The translations under genes and the position numbers were made by a program. A DNA stretch of 64,000 nt from Nitrospirota bacterium (lineage in GTDB: Bacteria > Nitrospirota > Nitrospiria > Nitrospirales > Nitrospiraceae). The notes under the pieces are model-generated. The model worked only from the letters and a program-made list of their open reading frames with translations. It was not told the origin of the DNA and searched no databases. Shown in pieces: positions 1 through 9,280 of this stretch; positions within the stretch are counted from its first letter, which is position 1; every line of letters begins with the position of its first letter. Location: positions 19,896-83,895 of the forward strand of contig JAGXAR010000009.1 in the NCBI GenBank assembly GCA_018971525.1, written 5' to 3'.

Positions 1-1916
1 GCGAGCGGGTTTTCTCCGATTACATAGAGAGCGCGGATCTGGCCGCTCCTGCAGCGCTTGAGAATCTCGACGAGATTCGCGCCGGAGCCAGCCGCCGGGA
101 GCGTGACGTCCCAGGCCTTGGCAAAGCGATCGCGAGCAGCCTGATCATTGAACGAGGCTTGACCGGGGAGGAATTCCGGCGCGGCGCCCATGTCCACGGC
201 GCCCTGCTCGTTCGGCTCTTCTGTTAGCGTATTCACCCCGCAGCCTGGTTGGCCCAACTTGCCCGTGATCCAGGCGAGGTCCATCAGTTTTAAGACGTTC
301 TGATAGCCGTCGGGCTGACGGACGATGCCTTCAGCGCAGAGAATGATAGATCGGGGCGCTTCGGCGAAGATCGCCGCGGTGTCTTTTAGCGCCTCGATCG
401 ACATGCCGGTTTGCGCAGCCACTTGCTCCAACGATACGCGCGCCACGGCGGCCTTAAGGGCCTCGAAGGCTTTCGGGTGCTTCTTGGTGCTGTCCTCGTC
501 GATCAAGTCCAGCTCCAGGGTGGCCTTCACGAGTCCGTCGATCACGAGTCCTTCCGTTCCGGGTTTGATCAGGACGGGATGAGATGCGAGCTTGGCCATG
601 TTCGTGACGGCGGAGTCGATGACCACCACTTGTGCTTTATAGACGCGAATCGCTTCTTTGATGCGCACGGCCGTGAGCGGGTTTGTCTCCGTGATGTTGG
701 AGCCAATGAGTATCACGGCCTTGGCTTTTGTCAGATCTTCCCAGTCGTTCGGGCTCCGCCCGATGCCTAAGGCGTGCCGGGAGGCATGCACGAAGTTGAG
801 GTGGCCATAGCGCGCGCTGCTGTCGAGATGGTTGGTCCGGAATCCGGCGCGCATGAGTTTCTGGAAGAGATAGAGCTCCTCGTTAGTGCAGCGGGCGGTG
901 ATCAGGCCGGCAATCGACTCGGGCCCGTGCTTACGCTGGATGTCGGAGAATCGGTCGACCACATGGTGCATGGTTTCGAGCCACGGGGTTTCGACGAGCT
1001 GATTGCCCTTGCGGAGGAGCGGTTGCTTCACACGTGCGGCGCTATCGATGTACTCGAACCCAAAACGCCCTCGCACACAGAGTCCGCCATGTCCCTTAGC
1101 CGTGTCAGCCCGGTCGCCCCATTTGTTTTTCCAGGACAGAGGCGAGGTCACGCGGACGACTTCAGCGTCCTTGGTCTCAAGGTACATCTGGCAGCCATCC
1201 CCGCAGTAATTGCACGTGGTCGTGGTTTTCTTCATTTGCCACGGCTTGTACAAATATTTAGAGAACTTGTTCGTGATGGCGCCGACCGGGCAGACGGCGA
1301 GGCAGTCTCCGCAGAACTCGCAGGAGAGCGCGAGGTCTCCCTTCGGCACAACCTGATTGAACCCGCCTTTCTTCATGAATTGGAGCGCGTCGATCATCAA
1401 CACGTCTTTACACACGTTGATGCACTCTGCGCAGGCAATGCAGCGGTTCATATTTAAGTCGAGGACCGGGCTGCGCGTATCTTCCGGAATGAATTTCTGT
1501 TTCGCATTGGCCAGGTTTGTCACCCCGTGCTGGAAGGCCATGTCTTGCAGTTCACAATGGCCGTCGGCGTCGCAGACCGGGCAGTCGAGCGGGTGGACCG
1601 AGAGATGTTTTTCCACTGCTTTCTTCCGGGCTTGGAAGAGGTCGTCCCCCTCGGTTCTGATGATCATGCCGGCCGTTGCCTTAGCGGTGCAGGAACGGAC
1701 CGGCGCTTTCTTGCCTTCCTGCATGACCAAACACATGCCGCAGGAACCGAAGGGATCGAAGGTATAGTGGTAGCACATGGCCGGGATGATCCTGCCCGTG
1801 TTCGAGATCACGTCGTAGAGAGAGACCCCGTCCTTGGCGGTCACGGATTTTCCGTCGATCGACAGCTCGATCGACGCTGCTTCCACGTCAGGATTCGTTG
1901 CAGGCTTCAGTCCCAT
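1..1916 (-). CDS. nuoG: NADH-quinone oxidoreductase subunit G (complex I), 3'-truncated by window edge
   Basis: This is the Fe-S and molybdopterin-fold subunit of the complex I peripheral arm. About 638 residues are visible from an ATG at 1916; the C-terminus lies left of the window. Cysteines seen: a 2Fe-2S site (C48, C59, C62, C76), a His-Cys3 site (H108, C112, C115, C121), then two complete CxxCxxCxxxC ferredoxin motifs (C159-C169 and C199-C209), then a CxxCxxxC site starting at C235. Classical NuoG has one 4Fe-4S cluster where this protein has two complete motifs, a pattern known from formate dehydrogenase alpha subunits and Fe-hydrogenases. It follows nuoD by 90 bp, where nuoE and nuoF would normally lie. 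The molybdopterin-oxidoreductase-like domain fills the rest. The family call is secure; the electron donor is not known from the sequence. Confidence 0.95.
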   Translation of the reverse strand, partial: MGLKPATNPDVEAASIELSIDGKSVTAKDGVSLYDVISNTGRIIPAMCYHYTFDPFGSCGMCLVMQEGKKAPVRSCTAKATAGMIIRTEGDDLFQARKKAVEKHLSVHPLDCPVCDADGHCELQDMAFQHGVTNLANAKQKFIPEDTRSPVLDLNMNRCIACAECINVCKDVLMIDALQFMKKGGFNQVVPKGDLALSCEFCGDCLAVCPVGAITNKFSKYLYKPWQMKKTTTTCNYCGDGCQMYLETKDAEVVRVTSPLSWKNKWGDRADTAKGHGGLCVRGRFGFEYIDSAARVKQPLLRKGNQLVETPWLETMHHVVDRFSDIQRKHGPESIAGLITARCTNEELYLFQKLMRAGFRTNHLDSSARYGHLNFVHASRHALGIGRSPNDWEDLTKAKAVILIGSNITETNPLTAVRIKEAIRVYKAQVVVIDSAVTNMAKLASHPVLIKPGTEGLVIDGLVKATLELDLIDEDSTKKHPKAFEALKAAVARVSLEQVAAQTGMSIEALKDTAAIFAEAPRSIILCAEGIVRQPDGYQNVLKLMDLAWITGKLGQPGCGVNTLTEEPNEQGAVDMGAAPEFLPGQASFNDQAARDRFAKAWDVTLPAAGSGANLVEILKRCRSGQIRALYVIGENPL

Positions 1917-2006
1917 GTCTTCCTCTGTTCGCTCGCTCTCATGAGGCCAGACCGTTGCGTTCCGACCGCGCGTGTTGCGCGAGCTGGGGAACGGGATGTT
2001 CCCGTC

Positions 2007-3251
2007 TCATCTATCACACTCGCCCATCACTATGTCGTAGGTCCCGAAGAGCGTGATCGCATCGGCGATCATGTAGCCTCTGGACATATGGTCGAACGCT
2101 CCCATGTGAATAAACGAGGGGGCGCGAATCTTCAAGCGGTAGGGTTTTCCGCCGCCCGTGCTGACGATGTAGAACCCCAACTCGCCCTTGTGTGCTTCGG
2201 TCCCGCAATAGATCTCTCCCGGAGGGGCGCTGAAGCCTTGCGAGAAGAGCTTGAATTGCTGGATCATGGATTCCAGATTCGTAAAGACGCGTTGCTTCGG
2301 GGGCAACGTGACGCTGGGCACATCGGCCATGATGGGGCCGTCCTGCATCTGCTCCAGGCATTGTCGTATGATTTTCACGCTTTCATAGAGTTCCTGGACG
2401 CGGATCCAGTACCGATCATAGGTGTCGCCGTTCTTGCCGAGGGGCACGCTGAATTCGCATTTGGGGTAGGCCGAATAGGGCTCGGCTTTACGGAGGTCGT
2501 AGTCGACGCCCGAGCCGCGAAGCGTCGGCCCACTGAGACCGAAACTTACGGCGTCTTCCGCCGAGATGACGGCCACACCCTTGGTCCGCGCGACCCAGAT
2601 CCGGTTCTTCTCGAGGAAGACTACGTACTCGTCAATTTTTGGCGGAAAATAGTCCAGGAACTGTTTCAGCTTCTCAAGTAGCGAAGAGGTGAAGTCCCGC
2701 TCGACGCCGCCGATGCGATACCAGCTGGTCGTAAGGCGCGCGCCGCAGAGTTCATCGAACCAATCCAACAGAATTTCCCTATCCCGAAAGCAATAGAAAA
2801 AGACGGTCATGGCTCCGATGTCGAGAGCCTGGGTGCCGAGCCAGAACTGATGGCCGATGATCCGTTGGACCTCCGCCACGATCGTGCGTAGATATTCTGC
2901 ACGGTCCGGCACGGTGATGTTCATGAGCTTTTCCACCGCGCGGCAGTACGCGAAATTGTTGTACATCGCGCAGACATAGTCGAGCCGGTCGGTATGAGGA
3001 ATAAACTGGTGATAGGTGCCGTCTTCTGCAAGCTTCTCCACGCCGCGGTGCAGGAATCCCAACACGGGGGTAGACTTGACGAGTCGTTCTCCTTCCAACT
3101 CGAGGATCACTTTCAGCACTCCATGGGTGCTAGGGTGCTGGGGCCCCATGTTGAGCAGGAGTTCTTCCGTGCGCAGGGTCGGGAGGGTCTCGCTTTCCGG
3201 ATGGGCCGGATTGACCTTGTAGACAGTTGTTCGTTGATCTTCAAAGGCCAT
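2007..3251 (-). CDS. nuoD: NADH-quinone oxidoreductase subunit D (49 kDa)
   Basis: Complex I subunit that helps form the quinone-binding site at the junction of the peripheral and membrane arms; 414 aa. The ATG at 3251 (MAFEDQRTTVY) is chosen because the conserved block LLNMGPQHPSTHGVLK follows about 30 residues later; an upstream in-frame extension to 3479 would overlap nuoC and has no family counterpart. Family blocks include FLHRGVEKLAEDGTYHQ, PHTDRLDYVCAMYNN, the glycine-rich GPTLRGSGVDYDLRK, and a C-terminus ending in a conserved YDIVMGECDR. It is separate from nuoC, with 8 bp between them, not a fused nuoCD. It probably shares one transcript with nuoA, B, C and G. Confidence 0.97.
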   Translation of the reverse strand: MAFEDQRTTVYKVNPAHPESETLPTLRTEELLLNMGPQHPSTHGVLKVILELEGERLVKSTPVLGFLHRGVEKLAEDGTYHQFIPHTDRLDYVCAMYNNFAYCRAVEKLMNITVPDRAEYLRTIVAEVQRIIGHQFWLGTQALDIGAMTVFFYCFRDREILLDWFDELCGARLTTSWYRIGGVERDFTSSLLEKLKQFLDYFPPKIDEYVVFLEKNRIWVARTKGVAVISAEDAVSFGLSGPTLRGSGVDYDLRKAEPYSAYPKCEFSVPLGKNGDTYDRYWIRVQELYESVKIIRQCLEQMQDGPIMADVPSVTLPPKQRVFTNLESMIQQFKLFSQGFSAPPGEIYCGTEAHKGELGFYIVSTGGGKPYRLKIRAPSFIHMGAFDHMSRGYMIADAITLFGTYDIVMGECDR

Positions 3252-3259
3252 CGTCTGTC

Positions 3260-3763
3260 CTACCGAGCCGTTTCGTCCAGGAACTCGAACGTGTCGCGCC
3301 AGCCCTTGCCACGGAGCGGAAAATCTTTTCGCAATGGATAGCCTTCGGAGTAATCGTCCGGCATGAGGATCCGGCGGAGATCCGGATGGTGCCGGAAGCG
3401 GATTCCCATCATGTCGTAGACTTCGCGCTCCATGAAGTCCGCGCCTTTCCAGAGGTCTGTCAGGGAATCCACGATACAATCCGATTCCGGCACTCTGGTC
3501 TTGAGCCGGATGCGCTGGCGTTTCTTGATCGAGTAGAACTCGTACACGACTTCAAACCGTTCTTCGTCGTCGGGCCAATCGACCGAACTCACATGCACGA
3601 TGTAATCGAAGTCCATGGCCGGGTCGTCGTGGAGGAATTGTGCGACGTCATGGAGTCGGTCCCGCGTGACAGTCACCGCAAGATCGCCACGCCATTCGAC
3701 AGCTTTTATGAAGCCGGTGGCAAAGTTTTCCTGGAGTCGGCTGGCCAGTTGCTGCAAGGACAT
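3260..3763 (-). CDS. nuoC: NADH-quinone oxidoreductase subunit C (30 kDa)
   Basis: Peripheral-arm subunit that packs against NuoD and NuoB and carries no cofactor; 167 aa, normal for an unfused NuoC. The family signature is the segment EREVYDMMGIRFRHHPDLRR, followed by ILMPDDYSEGYPLRKDFPL near the C-terminus. The first half includes the typical HVSSVDWPDDEERFEVVYEF stretch. It starts at an ATG 10 bp after the nuoB stop and ends 8 bp before nuoD, as expected in a tight nuoABCD transcript. Confidence 0.96.
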   Translation of the reverse strand: MSLQQLASRLQENFATGFIKAVEWRGDLAVTVTRDRLHDVAQFLHDDPAMDFDYIVHVSSVDWPDDEERFEVVYEFYSIKKRQRIRLKTRVPESDCIVDSLTDLWKGADFMEREVYDMMGIRFRHHPDLRRILMPDDYSEGYPLRKDFPLRGKGWRDTFEFLDETAR

Positions 3764-3773
3764 CGGTCGAGAC

Positions 3774-4301
3774 CTATATTTTAAGGCCGGGCTTGACCTG
3801 ATCCGGTTGTTTCAGGAAGACACGTTTCAGCATGATCCGCTCCTGCAACTTGAGGATGCCGTCGAAGAGGGCCTCCGGCGTTGGCGGGCAACCCGGCACA
3901 TAGATATCGACCGGTACAAAGCGATCGACACCTTGGACGACGCTGTAACTGTCATAGATATTCCCCGACGTGGCGCAGGATCCCATTGCAATGACATACT
4001 TCGGCTCGGGCATCTGATCGTAAATTTTCCGGATGACAGGAGCCATCCGCCGGCAAACGGTACCGGCCACGATCATCAGATCAGACTGGCGCGGTGAGGC
4101 CCGGAAGACACCGGCACCATAGCGGTCCATGTCGTACCGTGACGAGACCGCGGCGATCATTTCGATCGCGCAGCAGGCCAGGCCGAATGTCATGGGCCAC
4201 AGTGACCCCTTGCGAGCCCAGTTAACGGCTTTTTCTATTGTCGTGGTAACGACGTCGGGCGTGCCGTCCTTATCATGACGACCAATTTGGATCAGTCCCA
4301 T
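3774..4301 (-). CDS. nuoB: NADH-quinone oxidoreductase subunit B (N2 cluster)
   Basis: This subunit carries the terminal 4Fe-4S cluster N2, which passes electrons to quinone; 175 aa. All four ligands are visible: the tandem C43-C44 in [11 protein letters not shown]109 in AMGSCATSG and C138 in [11 protein letters not shown]. Its start overlaps the end of nuoA by 10 bp, suggesting translational coupling. The N-terminal segment is short, as in free-standing NuoB proteins. Confidence 0.97.
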   Translation of the reverse strand: MGLIQIGRHDKDGTPDVVTTTIEKAVNWARKGSLWPMTFGLACCAIEMIAAVSSRYDMDRYGAGVFRASPRQSDLMIVAGTVCRRMAPVIRKIYDQMPEPKYVIAMGSCATSGNIYDSYSVVQGVDRFVPVDIYVPGCPPTPEALFDGILKLQERIMLKRVFLKQPDQVKPGLKI

Positions 4302-4675
4302 TCCAGGGCTCCCTTGCGCCAGGCATAGACATACGCCACCAAGAACAACGCGATGAAGACCAGCATTTCAATCAACCCGATCAATCCGATCTTGGTGAAG
4401 ACCACTGCCCAGGGATACAGAAAGATGACCTCGATATCGAAAATAACAAAGAGCATCGCGAAGATGTAGTACCGAACCGGGAAAGGCATTCGAGCATCCG
4501 AGAACGGTTCCGATCCGCACTCATAGGTGGAAAGCTTCTCCGGTTCTGGATATTTCGGCTGGACCAGATAACTGAGGAGCAGCGTCACCACGCCGAACGC
4601 CAGCGCTACGAAAATAAACAGCAGAATCGGAAAGTATCTGGTTAGGTACTCAAGGAGTAACTCTAAACCGCTCAT
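4292..4675 (-). CDS. nuoA: NADH-quinone oxidoreductase subunit A
   Basis: Small membrane-arm subunit next to the quinone chamber; 127 aa. Three hydrophobic segments are visible (about residues 12-38, 70-90 and 95-118). The family signature [20 protein letters not shown], with the conserved Cys-Gly, lies in the loop after the first helix. A possible ribosome site (AAAGGT) sits 6-7 bases before the ATG. It is the first gene of the leftward complex I transcript, so the promoter should lie in the 4676-5297 gap. Confidence 0.95.
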   Translation of the reverse strand: MSGLELLLEYLTRYFPILLFIFVALAFGVVTLLLSYLVQPKYPEPEKLSTYECGSEPFSDARMPFPVRYYIFAMLFVIFDIEVIFLYPWAVVFTKIGLIGLIEMLVFIALFLVAYVYAWRKGALEWD

Positions 4676-4927
4676 AGGGCTGACCTTTCAACACCTTGAG
4701 ATGCAAGGAGAGCGGGATCTTAGACTCTGGATTACAGGGATAGCAAGCGTCCAAAGGACCTACGATATCGACCCGAAAGTCCTAGGCTCTGTTGCTTTGT
4801 GTAAGGCGTTGCCGGCGCGAATGACAAGCCAGGGTTTTTGGACGCCTATGCGACCGGCGGCATGGGCGAGGCTCAACCAAAATGAACCTGTTCTACACAT
4901 GGACTTCTATTGTTCGGCTTGAGAGAC

Positions 4928-5143
4928 TCATTTATGGGGGTTCTTTGCTTTGTTGGGTGGGGTGGGTGCCATGCGAACCGATGGCATGCGCAGGTGAGAG
5001 GGCGGCACTTGGTTAATTTGATCCCACTCGGGCTCGAGAGCCGAGAGGGCCTTGGCTTTCTTTCGTCGGTGAATTTGGGTCTCGATACGAGGACGATCTT
5101 GGTGTTGAGCCTCGTGGGTGGGAGGAGGCTGGTCAGGCACCAT
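4928..5143 (-). CDS. possible small hypothetical protein, 71 aa
   Basis: An ATG-initiated frame with a purine-rich stretch (GAGAGGGA) about 7 bases upstream, lying in an otherwise empty 620-bp gap between divergent nuoA and the OmpA-like gene. The product is Pro-, Lys- and Arg-rich and soluble, with no recognised domain. Its composition could also arise by chance in a GC-rich gap, so it is a tentative call. The rest of the gap (4676-4927 and 5144-5297) shows no gene. Confidence 0.3.
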   Translation of the reverse strand: MVPDQPPPTHEAQHQDRPRIETQIHRRKKAKALSALEPEWDQINQVPPSHLRMPSVRMAPTPPNKAKNPHK

Positions 5144-5297
5144 AGATGTTTCCCTCTCTGAAAATTCGTTCTCAGTGTGAGCTTAGCATCGGGTGAATTG
5201 GCGGGTCAATGAGGGCAAGGCCTCAATATTCTTGACAATACAGGACTATTTGCTATGGTTCTGACAGCAATACTTGCTTACATGAAGGACAACCACC

Positions 5298-6827
5298 ATG
5301 GCTAACTATTCAATGAAATGTGCCGCCTCTCTCATCGTCTGGACCCTTGCCACGCCGTTCCTTCCTATGGCCTGGGCTTCGGACGATCTCAATTCGATTC
5401 GATTCGGGGAACAGGCCTTGGCCTATTCGTCCGGCTCCATCCAGCGATCGACTCCGCAAGATGGGTTCGTGAATGTAATTACCGGTGACAATCAGACCAC
5501 CGGAGATCGCATGATATTGGGAAGCCGGGATGTCTTATACCTCCGACTGAAGAATCCCGGCGATGTCGCGCCTGGAGATCTTTTCACGATCTACAGACGA
5601 GCGCACAAAGTATTCCATCCAACCACCGGTCTATACCTGGGTCATTTAGTCAATCGACTCGCTGTGGTTCAGGTGAGCCAAGCTGACAAGGACCTGACCA
5701 CTGTTCAGGTCATCCGGGCCTATGCAGCAGTATCGCCGGGTGACCCTGTGATGAAGTTTGTGTTCCCGACTGACGAGGTAGCAGCGGTTGACCAGCCTTC
5801 CGCAGGCGATGTGGAGGGACGGGTTGTGGAGTTCCAGTCCAACATGGGCATGATGAACCTCGTGGCGCAAAGGAACATCGTCTATCTGGACCGTGGACGG
5901 GAAGACGGGATCAGGTCCGGTGATCAAATGGAGGTGGTCCGGTCCGGAGGGAGCCTTCCTCAACGGGTCGTGGGAGAATTGAAAATCCTGTCCATGGAAG
6001 ATCGAACTGCCACGGCGATAGTTACAAAATCGACCTCCCAAATTCTCAAGGGCGATCGCTTTCGAGTAAAGGTTCATGCTCCTGAGTTGATACCGATCTC
6101 TCAATCGCCCCAGCAATCTCTGGATGTCTTTCCTTCCTTCGCTCCTTCTCCGAGCAAGTTCCAGGTCCAGGATGTTGCCCGCGAAACCCGAATCAGCCTT
6201 GGCGATTTGATGAAGCAGCTTCGGTTTGAGTCAGGCGAGGCCACGATCAAGCCCGAGGGCTATCAGGTGCTCGATGAATTGATCGCATATCTCAAGACCG
6301 CTGCCGGCGATCGGTTGATTCGAGTCGAGGGCCATGCGGATAACATGGAAATCGGTCCCTCGCTCAAGTCGCTCTACCAAACGAACTGGGACTTGTCGAA
6401 AGCTCGGGCTCGGGGCGTCCTCCGTTACTTGATCGAGAAGGGCGGGATCGACTCGGCGAAGCTCTCGTCGGTCGGCTATGGCGATACGAAGCCGATGGCC
6501 AGCAATGCGACGGAGGTGGGTCGACAGAAGAACCGTCGTGTGGACATCGTGCTCTATTCGCCCGAGTCGGCCGGGGAACAGTCTGAGCCTGCGGCGAAGC
6601 CAATTGAGACCGGGGATAACGGATTGAACTTGTCACGTCTCGGTTCAGCGGAAAGCGGAACTCCGATCCCCGCAGTGGACACGACGGTCCCAGTGGCTCC
6701 AACGAGTCCTCCCATGGTGGACCCCACATCTGTTCCTGCAGATCCTACTCCGGCAACGATTCCGGCATCAGTTAAACAGGGCAATTCAGATCAGAACCCC
6801 GCTGCCCCGGTCACCCCGCCGCAATAA
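5298..6827 (+). CDS. OmpA-domain envelope protein with unknown N-terminal region
   Basis: A 509-aa exported protein. A signal peptide (about residues 1-28, cleavage after AWA) is followed by about 260 residues I cannot assign. They contain two similar-looking stretches about ordered states and release, near MILGSRDVLYLRLKNPGDV and GRVVEFQSNMGMMNLVAQRN; each has a short GD turn (APGDLFTIYR and RSGDQMEVVR), suggesting tandem small beta domains. Residues about 298-420 are an OmpA-type peptidoglycan-binding domain, with LIRVEGHADN and the final NRRVDIVLYS. A Pro/Thr-rich tail of about 90 residues ends the protein. AAGGA lies 8 bases before the ATG. A perfect hairpin follows the stop. The likely role is linking the outer membrane or a periplasmic assembly to peptidoglycan. 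Confidence 0.85.
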   Translation: MANYSMKCAASLIVWTLATPFLPMAWASDDLNSIRFGEQALAYSSGSIQRSTPQDGFVNVITGDNQTTGDRMILGSRDVLYLRLKNPGDVAPGDLFTIYRRAHKVFHPTTGLYLGHLVNRLAVVQVSQADKDLTTVQVIRAYAAVSPGDPVMKFVFPTDEVAAVDQPSAGDVEGRVVEFQSNMGMMNLVAQRNIVYLDRGREDGIRSGDQMEVVRSGGSLPQRVVGELKILSMEDRTATAIVTKSTSQILKGDRFRVKVHAPELIPISQSPQQSLDVFPSFAPSPSKFQVQDVARETRISLGDLMKQLRFESGEATIKPEGYQVLDELIAYLKTAAGDRLIRVEGHADNMEIGPSLKSLYQTNWDLSKARARGVLRYLIEKGGIDSAKLSSVGYGDTKPMASNATEVGRQKNRRVDIVLYSPESAGEQSEPAAKPIETGDNGLNLSRLGSAESGTPIPAVDTTVPVAPTSPPMVDPTSVPADPTPATIPASVKQGNSDQNPAAPVTPPQ

Positions 6828-6845
6828 CTTCACCGAGTGTTGTGC

Positions 6846-6875
6846 GGAGGGTTGACAATTCAACGTCAACCCTCC
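6846..6875 (+). terminator. 11-bp perfect hairpin after the OmpA-like gene
   Basis: Arms at 6846-6856 and 6865-6875 (GGAGGGTTGAC and its complement) with an 8-base loop, starting 18 bp after the OmpA-like stop. No T-run follows, so it is a weak intrinsic terminator or an mRNA 3'-end stabiliser. It lies inside the in-frame upstream extension of priA, which argues for a downstream priA start. Confidence 0.5.
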
Positions 6876-6949
6876 CCGGTTCCCCTTCCGAACGTTTCCA
6901 TTACTTCTCTCTCGTTGTTCCCACTTTTCTGGTGCTGCTACAATGGCGT

Positions 6950-9280
6950 ATGATTTCGACGCAGGCAGCCAATGCACGCACAGAGCCTGAGGCTCTATTC
7001 GCAGATGTCATTGTTCCGCGGCATCTGGCAGGCCCGTTTACCTACACCGTGCCATTGTCGCTCCGACCCACGCTGCGCATTGGACATCGGGTGCTCGTGC
7101 CCTTCGGACGATCGATTCTCCAGGGTGCGGTGGTCGCTCTCTCCCATGTTCTTCCTCATGGTCTCGATCGAGCACGCCTCAAGGAGATTCAATCATTGCT
7201 CCCGAAGGGGGCTGCAACAGATGTGTCCTCAAACCTGTTCCAGCTCTCACGACAGGTGGCTGAACAGTATGTCGCGCCATGGGGGCAATGTCTCAGGTTG
7301 GTGTTGCCTCCGGCACCCAAACCACGAGCGCAGGGCAGCCACTACGAACTGACCGAGGAAGGGCGGGCGGCACTCGCGGACCGCAAACCCTGCTCGGTGA
7401 AGGCGCGGGCACTTCTCACTAGGCTTGGGAAAAAACCGTCAGGACTTCGCCGGTCGTCTCGCACTCCTGGTACTAGCGACTTGTTGCATGATCTCAAGGC
7501 TCGCGGATGGGTGATGGAGGTCCAGGACCAGGTCCTGCCGTCTGTCTTGACGGCCCCCATTGCCCGAGCTTCCAGACAGCTAAACCAGGGCAATTCCGTT
7601 ATCACCACACCGTTCACTCCTGACCCCGCAATGTCTTGGGCAGAGCCACTGTTCGAAGCGCTGAGAGGCCAGGGACCGTCTCGGGTTCTGTTGCAGGGTC
7701 CCTGGACCGATCGGTTGGGGCAGTTACGGAAGGCTGTTCGCCTGGTGCTCGACCGTGGACAGACGGTCCTCATCATCGTTGGCGAAGCAGAACGGGCCCA
7801 ATGGGTGGCAGGCTTGATCCGTGATGATGAGACAGGCATCGTCCCTGTCTGTTTCCATAGCGGTCTTTCAGACCAGGTGAAAGCCCAGTTGTGGGATCAG
7901 ATTTATCGGCAGGTCGTTCGAGTGGTCGTGGGAACCCGTTCGGCCATCTTTCTCCCGCTGTATGAGCTCGGGGCAATTTGGATAGAGGGAGAAGAAGATG
8001 CGGCGCTCAAAGAAGCACAAGAACCGCGCTACCATGCACGGGAAGTGGCCTGGTTGAGAGCGCAGAATGAACAGGCGGTGCTGGTCCTGAGCTCGTCCCA
8101 TCCCTCCCTTGAGACTAGAGCGGCGGTGGAACAATGCGGGATCGTTGTACGCAAGCTCACGCCGTCTGATGCGCGACCGAGCGTACAGGTCGTTGATTTA
8201 CGCGATCATGGTCGCGGCACGGTGCTGAGCCAGCCACTCGTTCGGGCAATCGAGCAGGCGATCGATCGCCGGGCCGGTGTCCTCTTGTTTCTCAACCGGA
8301 AGGGCTATGCCGGTGCCCTCGTCTGTCGTGACTGCGGCGAGGTTCCCCGCTGTCCTGCCTGTCGCGTGGCGCTGATGTACTCTCGGCAGGCGGGTCGTCT
8401 GTTCTGTTCCTACTGCGGGGACGTTGCGTCCATTCCCGAGACCTGCGCCTCCTGTTCCGGCCCTCGCATGCAGTTGATCGGGGAGGGCACAGAGCGGGTG
8501 GAAGAGGATGCGAAGCGATTGTTTCCCCACGCGGAAGTAATTCGGCTCGATGGAGATACCATGCGGAGACCAGTCCAGGCCGAGGCCCTCTGGCGGAGGG
8601 TCGAGCAAGGCGAGTGGGATATCATCGTCGGGACGCAACTGCTGCTGCGGCGCGGGCCTCTTCCGACGATGGGCCTCGTTGGGATTGTGCAGGCGGACAC
8701 TGGACTCAGCCTGCCGGATTTCCGATCCGCCGAACGTACCTATCATACGCTCCTCGATGCGGTCAGTCTCGCCGGTCCGGCAGGGGCTGGCGGCCAGGTT
8801 ATCGTGCAGACCTATCTGTCATCTCATCATGCGATTCAGGCTGTGGCTCAGAATGACGAATCCGTCTTCCTATCTGAGGAGCTGTCCCATCGGGCGGCAT
8901 TGGGGTATCCGCCCGCGGTTTATCTGATTGCTCTCCTTGTATCGGGGACCGACGAGACAATGGTTCGCGATGCAGCCACGGCCTGGGTGGCTCGACTCAC
9001 CGCCTGCGCTTCACCGCCTGTGGCCGGACAGACGGATGCGGCAAAAGCCCATTCGACGGCTCAATCGATTGGTCGGCCCGACCATCTCACTGTTCTGGGG
9101 CCAGTTCCCTCTCCGGTGTCGAAACTCCGGGGGCGGTATCGGTGGCAAATTCTCGTGAAATCGCTCGAACGGGAAGCGGGGCTCGAAGCGGTGCGGATCA
9201 CGGTCAAGGAAATGGAGCTGACTCGTCGACGCCGGGCCATCAAGTTCGATGTCGACGTCGATCCGATCGAGATGTGGTAG
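6950..9280 (+). CDS. priA: PriA-family primosomal protein N', ATPase motifs not recognisable
   Basis: PriA restarts collapsed replication forks by binding branched DNA and loading the replicative helicase. From the ATG at 6950 the protein has 776 residues. An in-frame GTG at 6842 is less likely because it lies in the hairpin after the previous gene. The N-terminal 3'-DNA-binding domain is clear (VIVPRHLAGPFTYTVP). The zinc region is complete: CRDCGEVPRCPAC, then CSYCG and CASC. The later GEGTERVEEDAKRLFP block is also present. Where PriA normally has GxTGSGKT, this protein reads LLQGPWTDRLGQL, and the DEEHD box reads EGEEDAALKEA. It may therefore act as a structural, non-helicase PriA, as is known for some other phyla. 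No good ribosome site is visible. Confidence 0.9.
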   Translation: MISTQAANARTEPEALFADVIVPRHLAGPFTYTVPLSLRPTLRIGHRVLVPFGRSILQGAVVALSHVLPHGLDRARLKEIQSLLPKGAATDVSSNLFQLSRQVAEQYVAPWGQCLRLVLPPAPKPRAQGSHYELTEEGRAALADRKPCSVKARALLTRLGKKPSGLRRSSRTPGTSDLLHDLKARGWVMEVQDQVLPSVLTAPIARASRQLNQGNSVITTPFTPDPAMSWAEPLFEALRGQGPSRVLLQGPWTDRLGQLRKAVRLVLDRGQTVLIIVGEAERAQWVAGLIRDDETGIVPVCFHSGLSDQVKAQLWDQIYRQVVRVVVGTRSAIFLPLYELGAIWIEGEEDAALKEAQEPRYHAREVAWLRAQNEQAVLVLSSSHPSLETRAAVEQCGIVVRKLTPSDARPSVQVVDLRDHGRGTVLSQPLVRAIEQAIDRRAGVLLFLNRKGYAGALVCRDCGEVPRCPACRVALMYSRQAGRLFCSYCGDVASIPETCASCSGPRMQLIGEGTERVEEDAKRLFPHAEVIRLDGDTMRRPVQAEALWRRVEQGEWDIIVGTQLLLRRGPLPTMGLVGIVQADTGLSLPDFRSAERTYHTLLDAVSLAGPAGAGGQVIVQTYLSSHHAIQAVAQNDESVFLSEELSHRAALGYPPAVYLIALLVSGTDETMVRDAATAWVARLTACASPPVAGQTDAAKAHSTAQSIGRPDHLTVLGPVPSPVSKLRGRYRWQILVKSLEREAGLEAVRITVKEMELTRRRRAIKFDVDVDPIEMW

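Noticed and set aside
1527..2681. 384-codon plus-strand ORF over nuoG and nuoD
   Set aside because: It is antisense to well-supported complex I genes and has no recognised domain.
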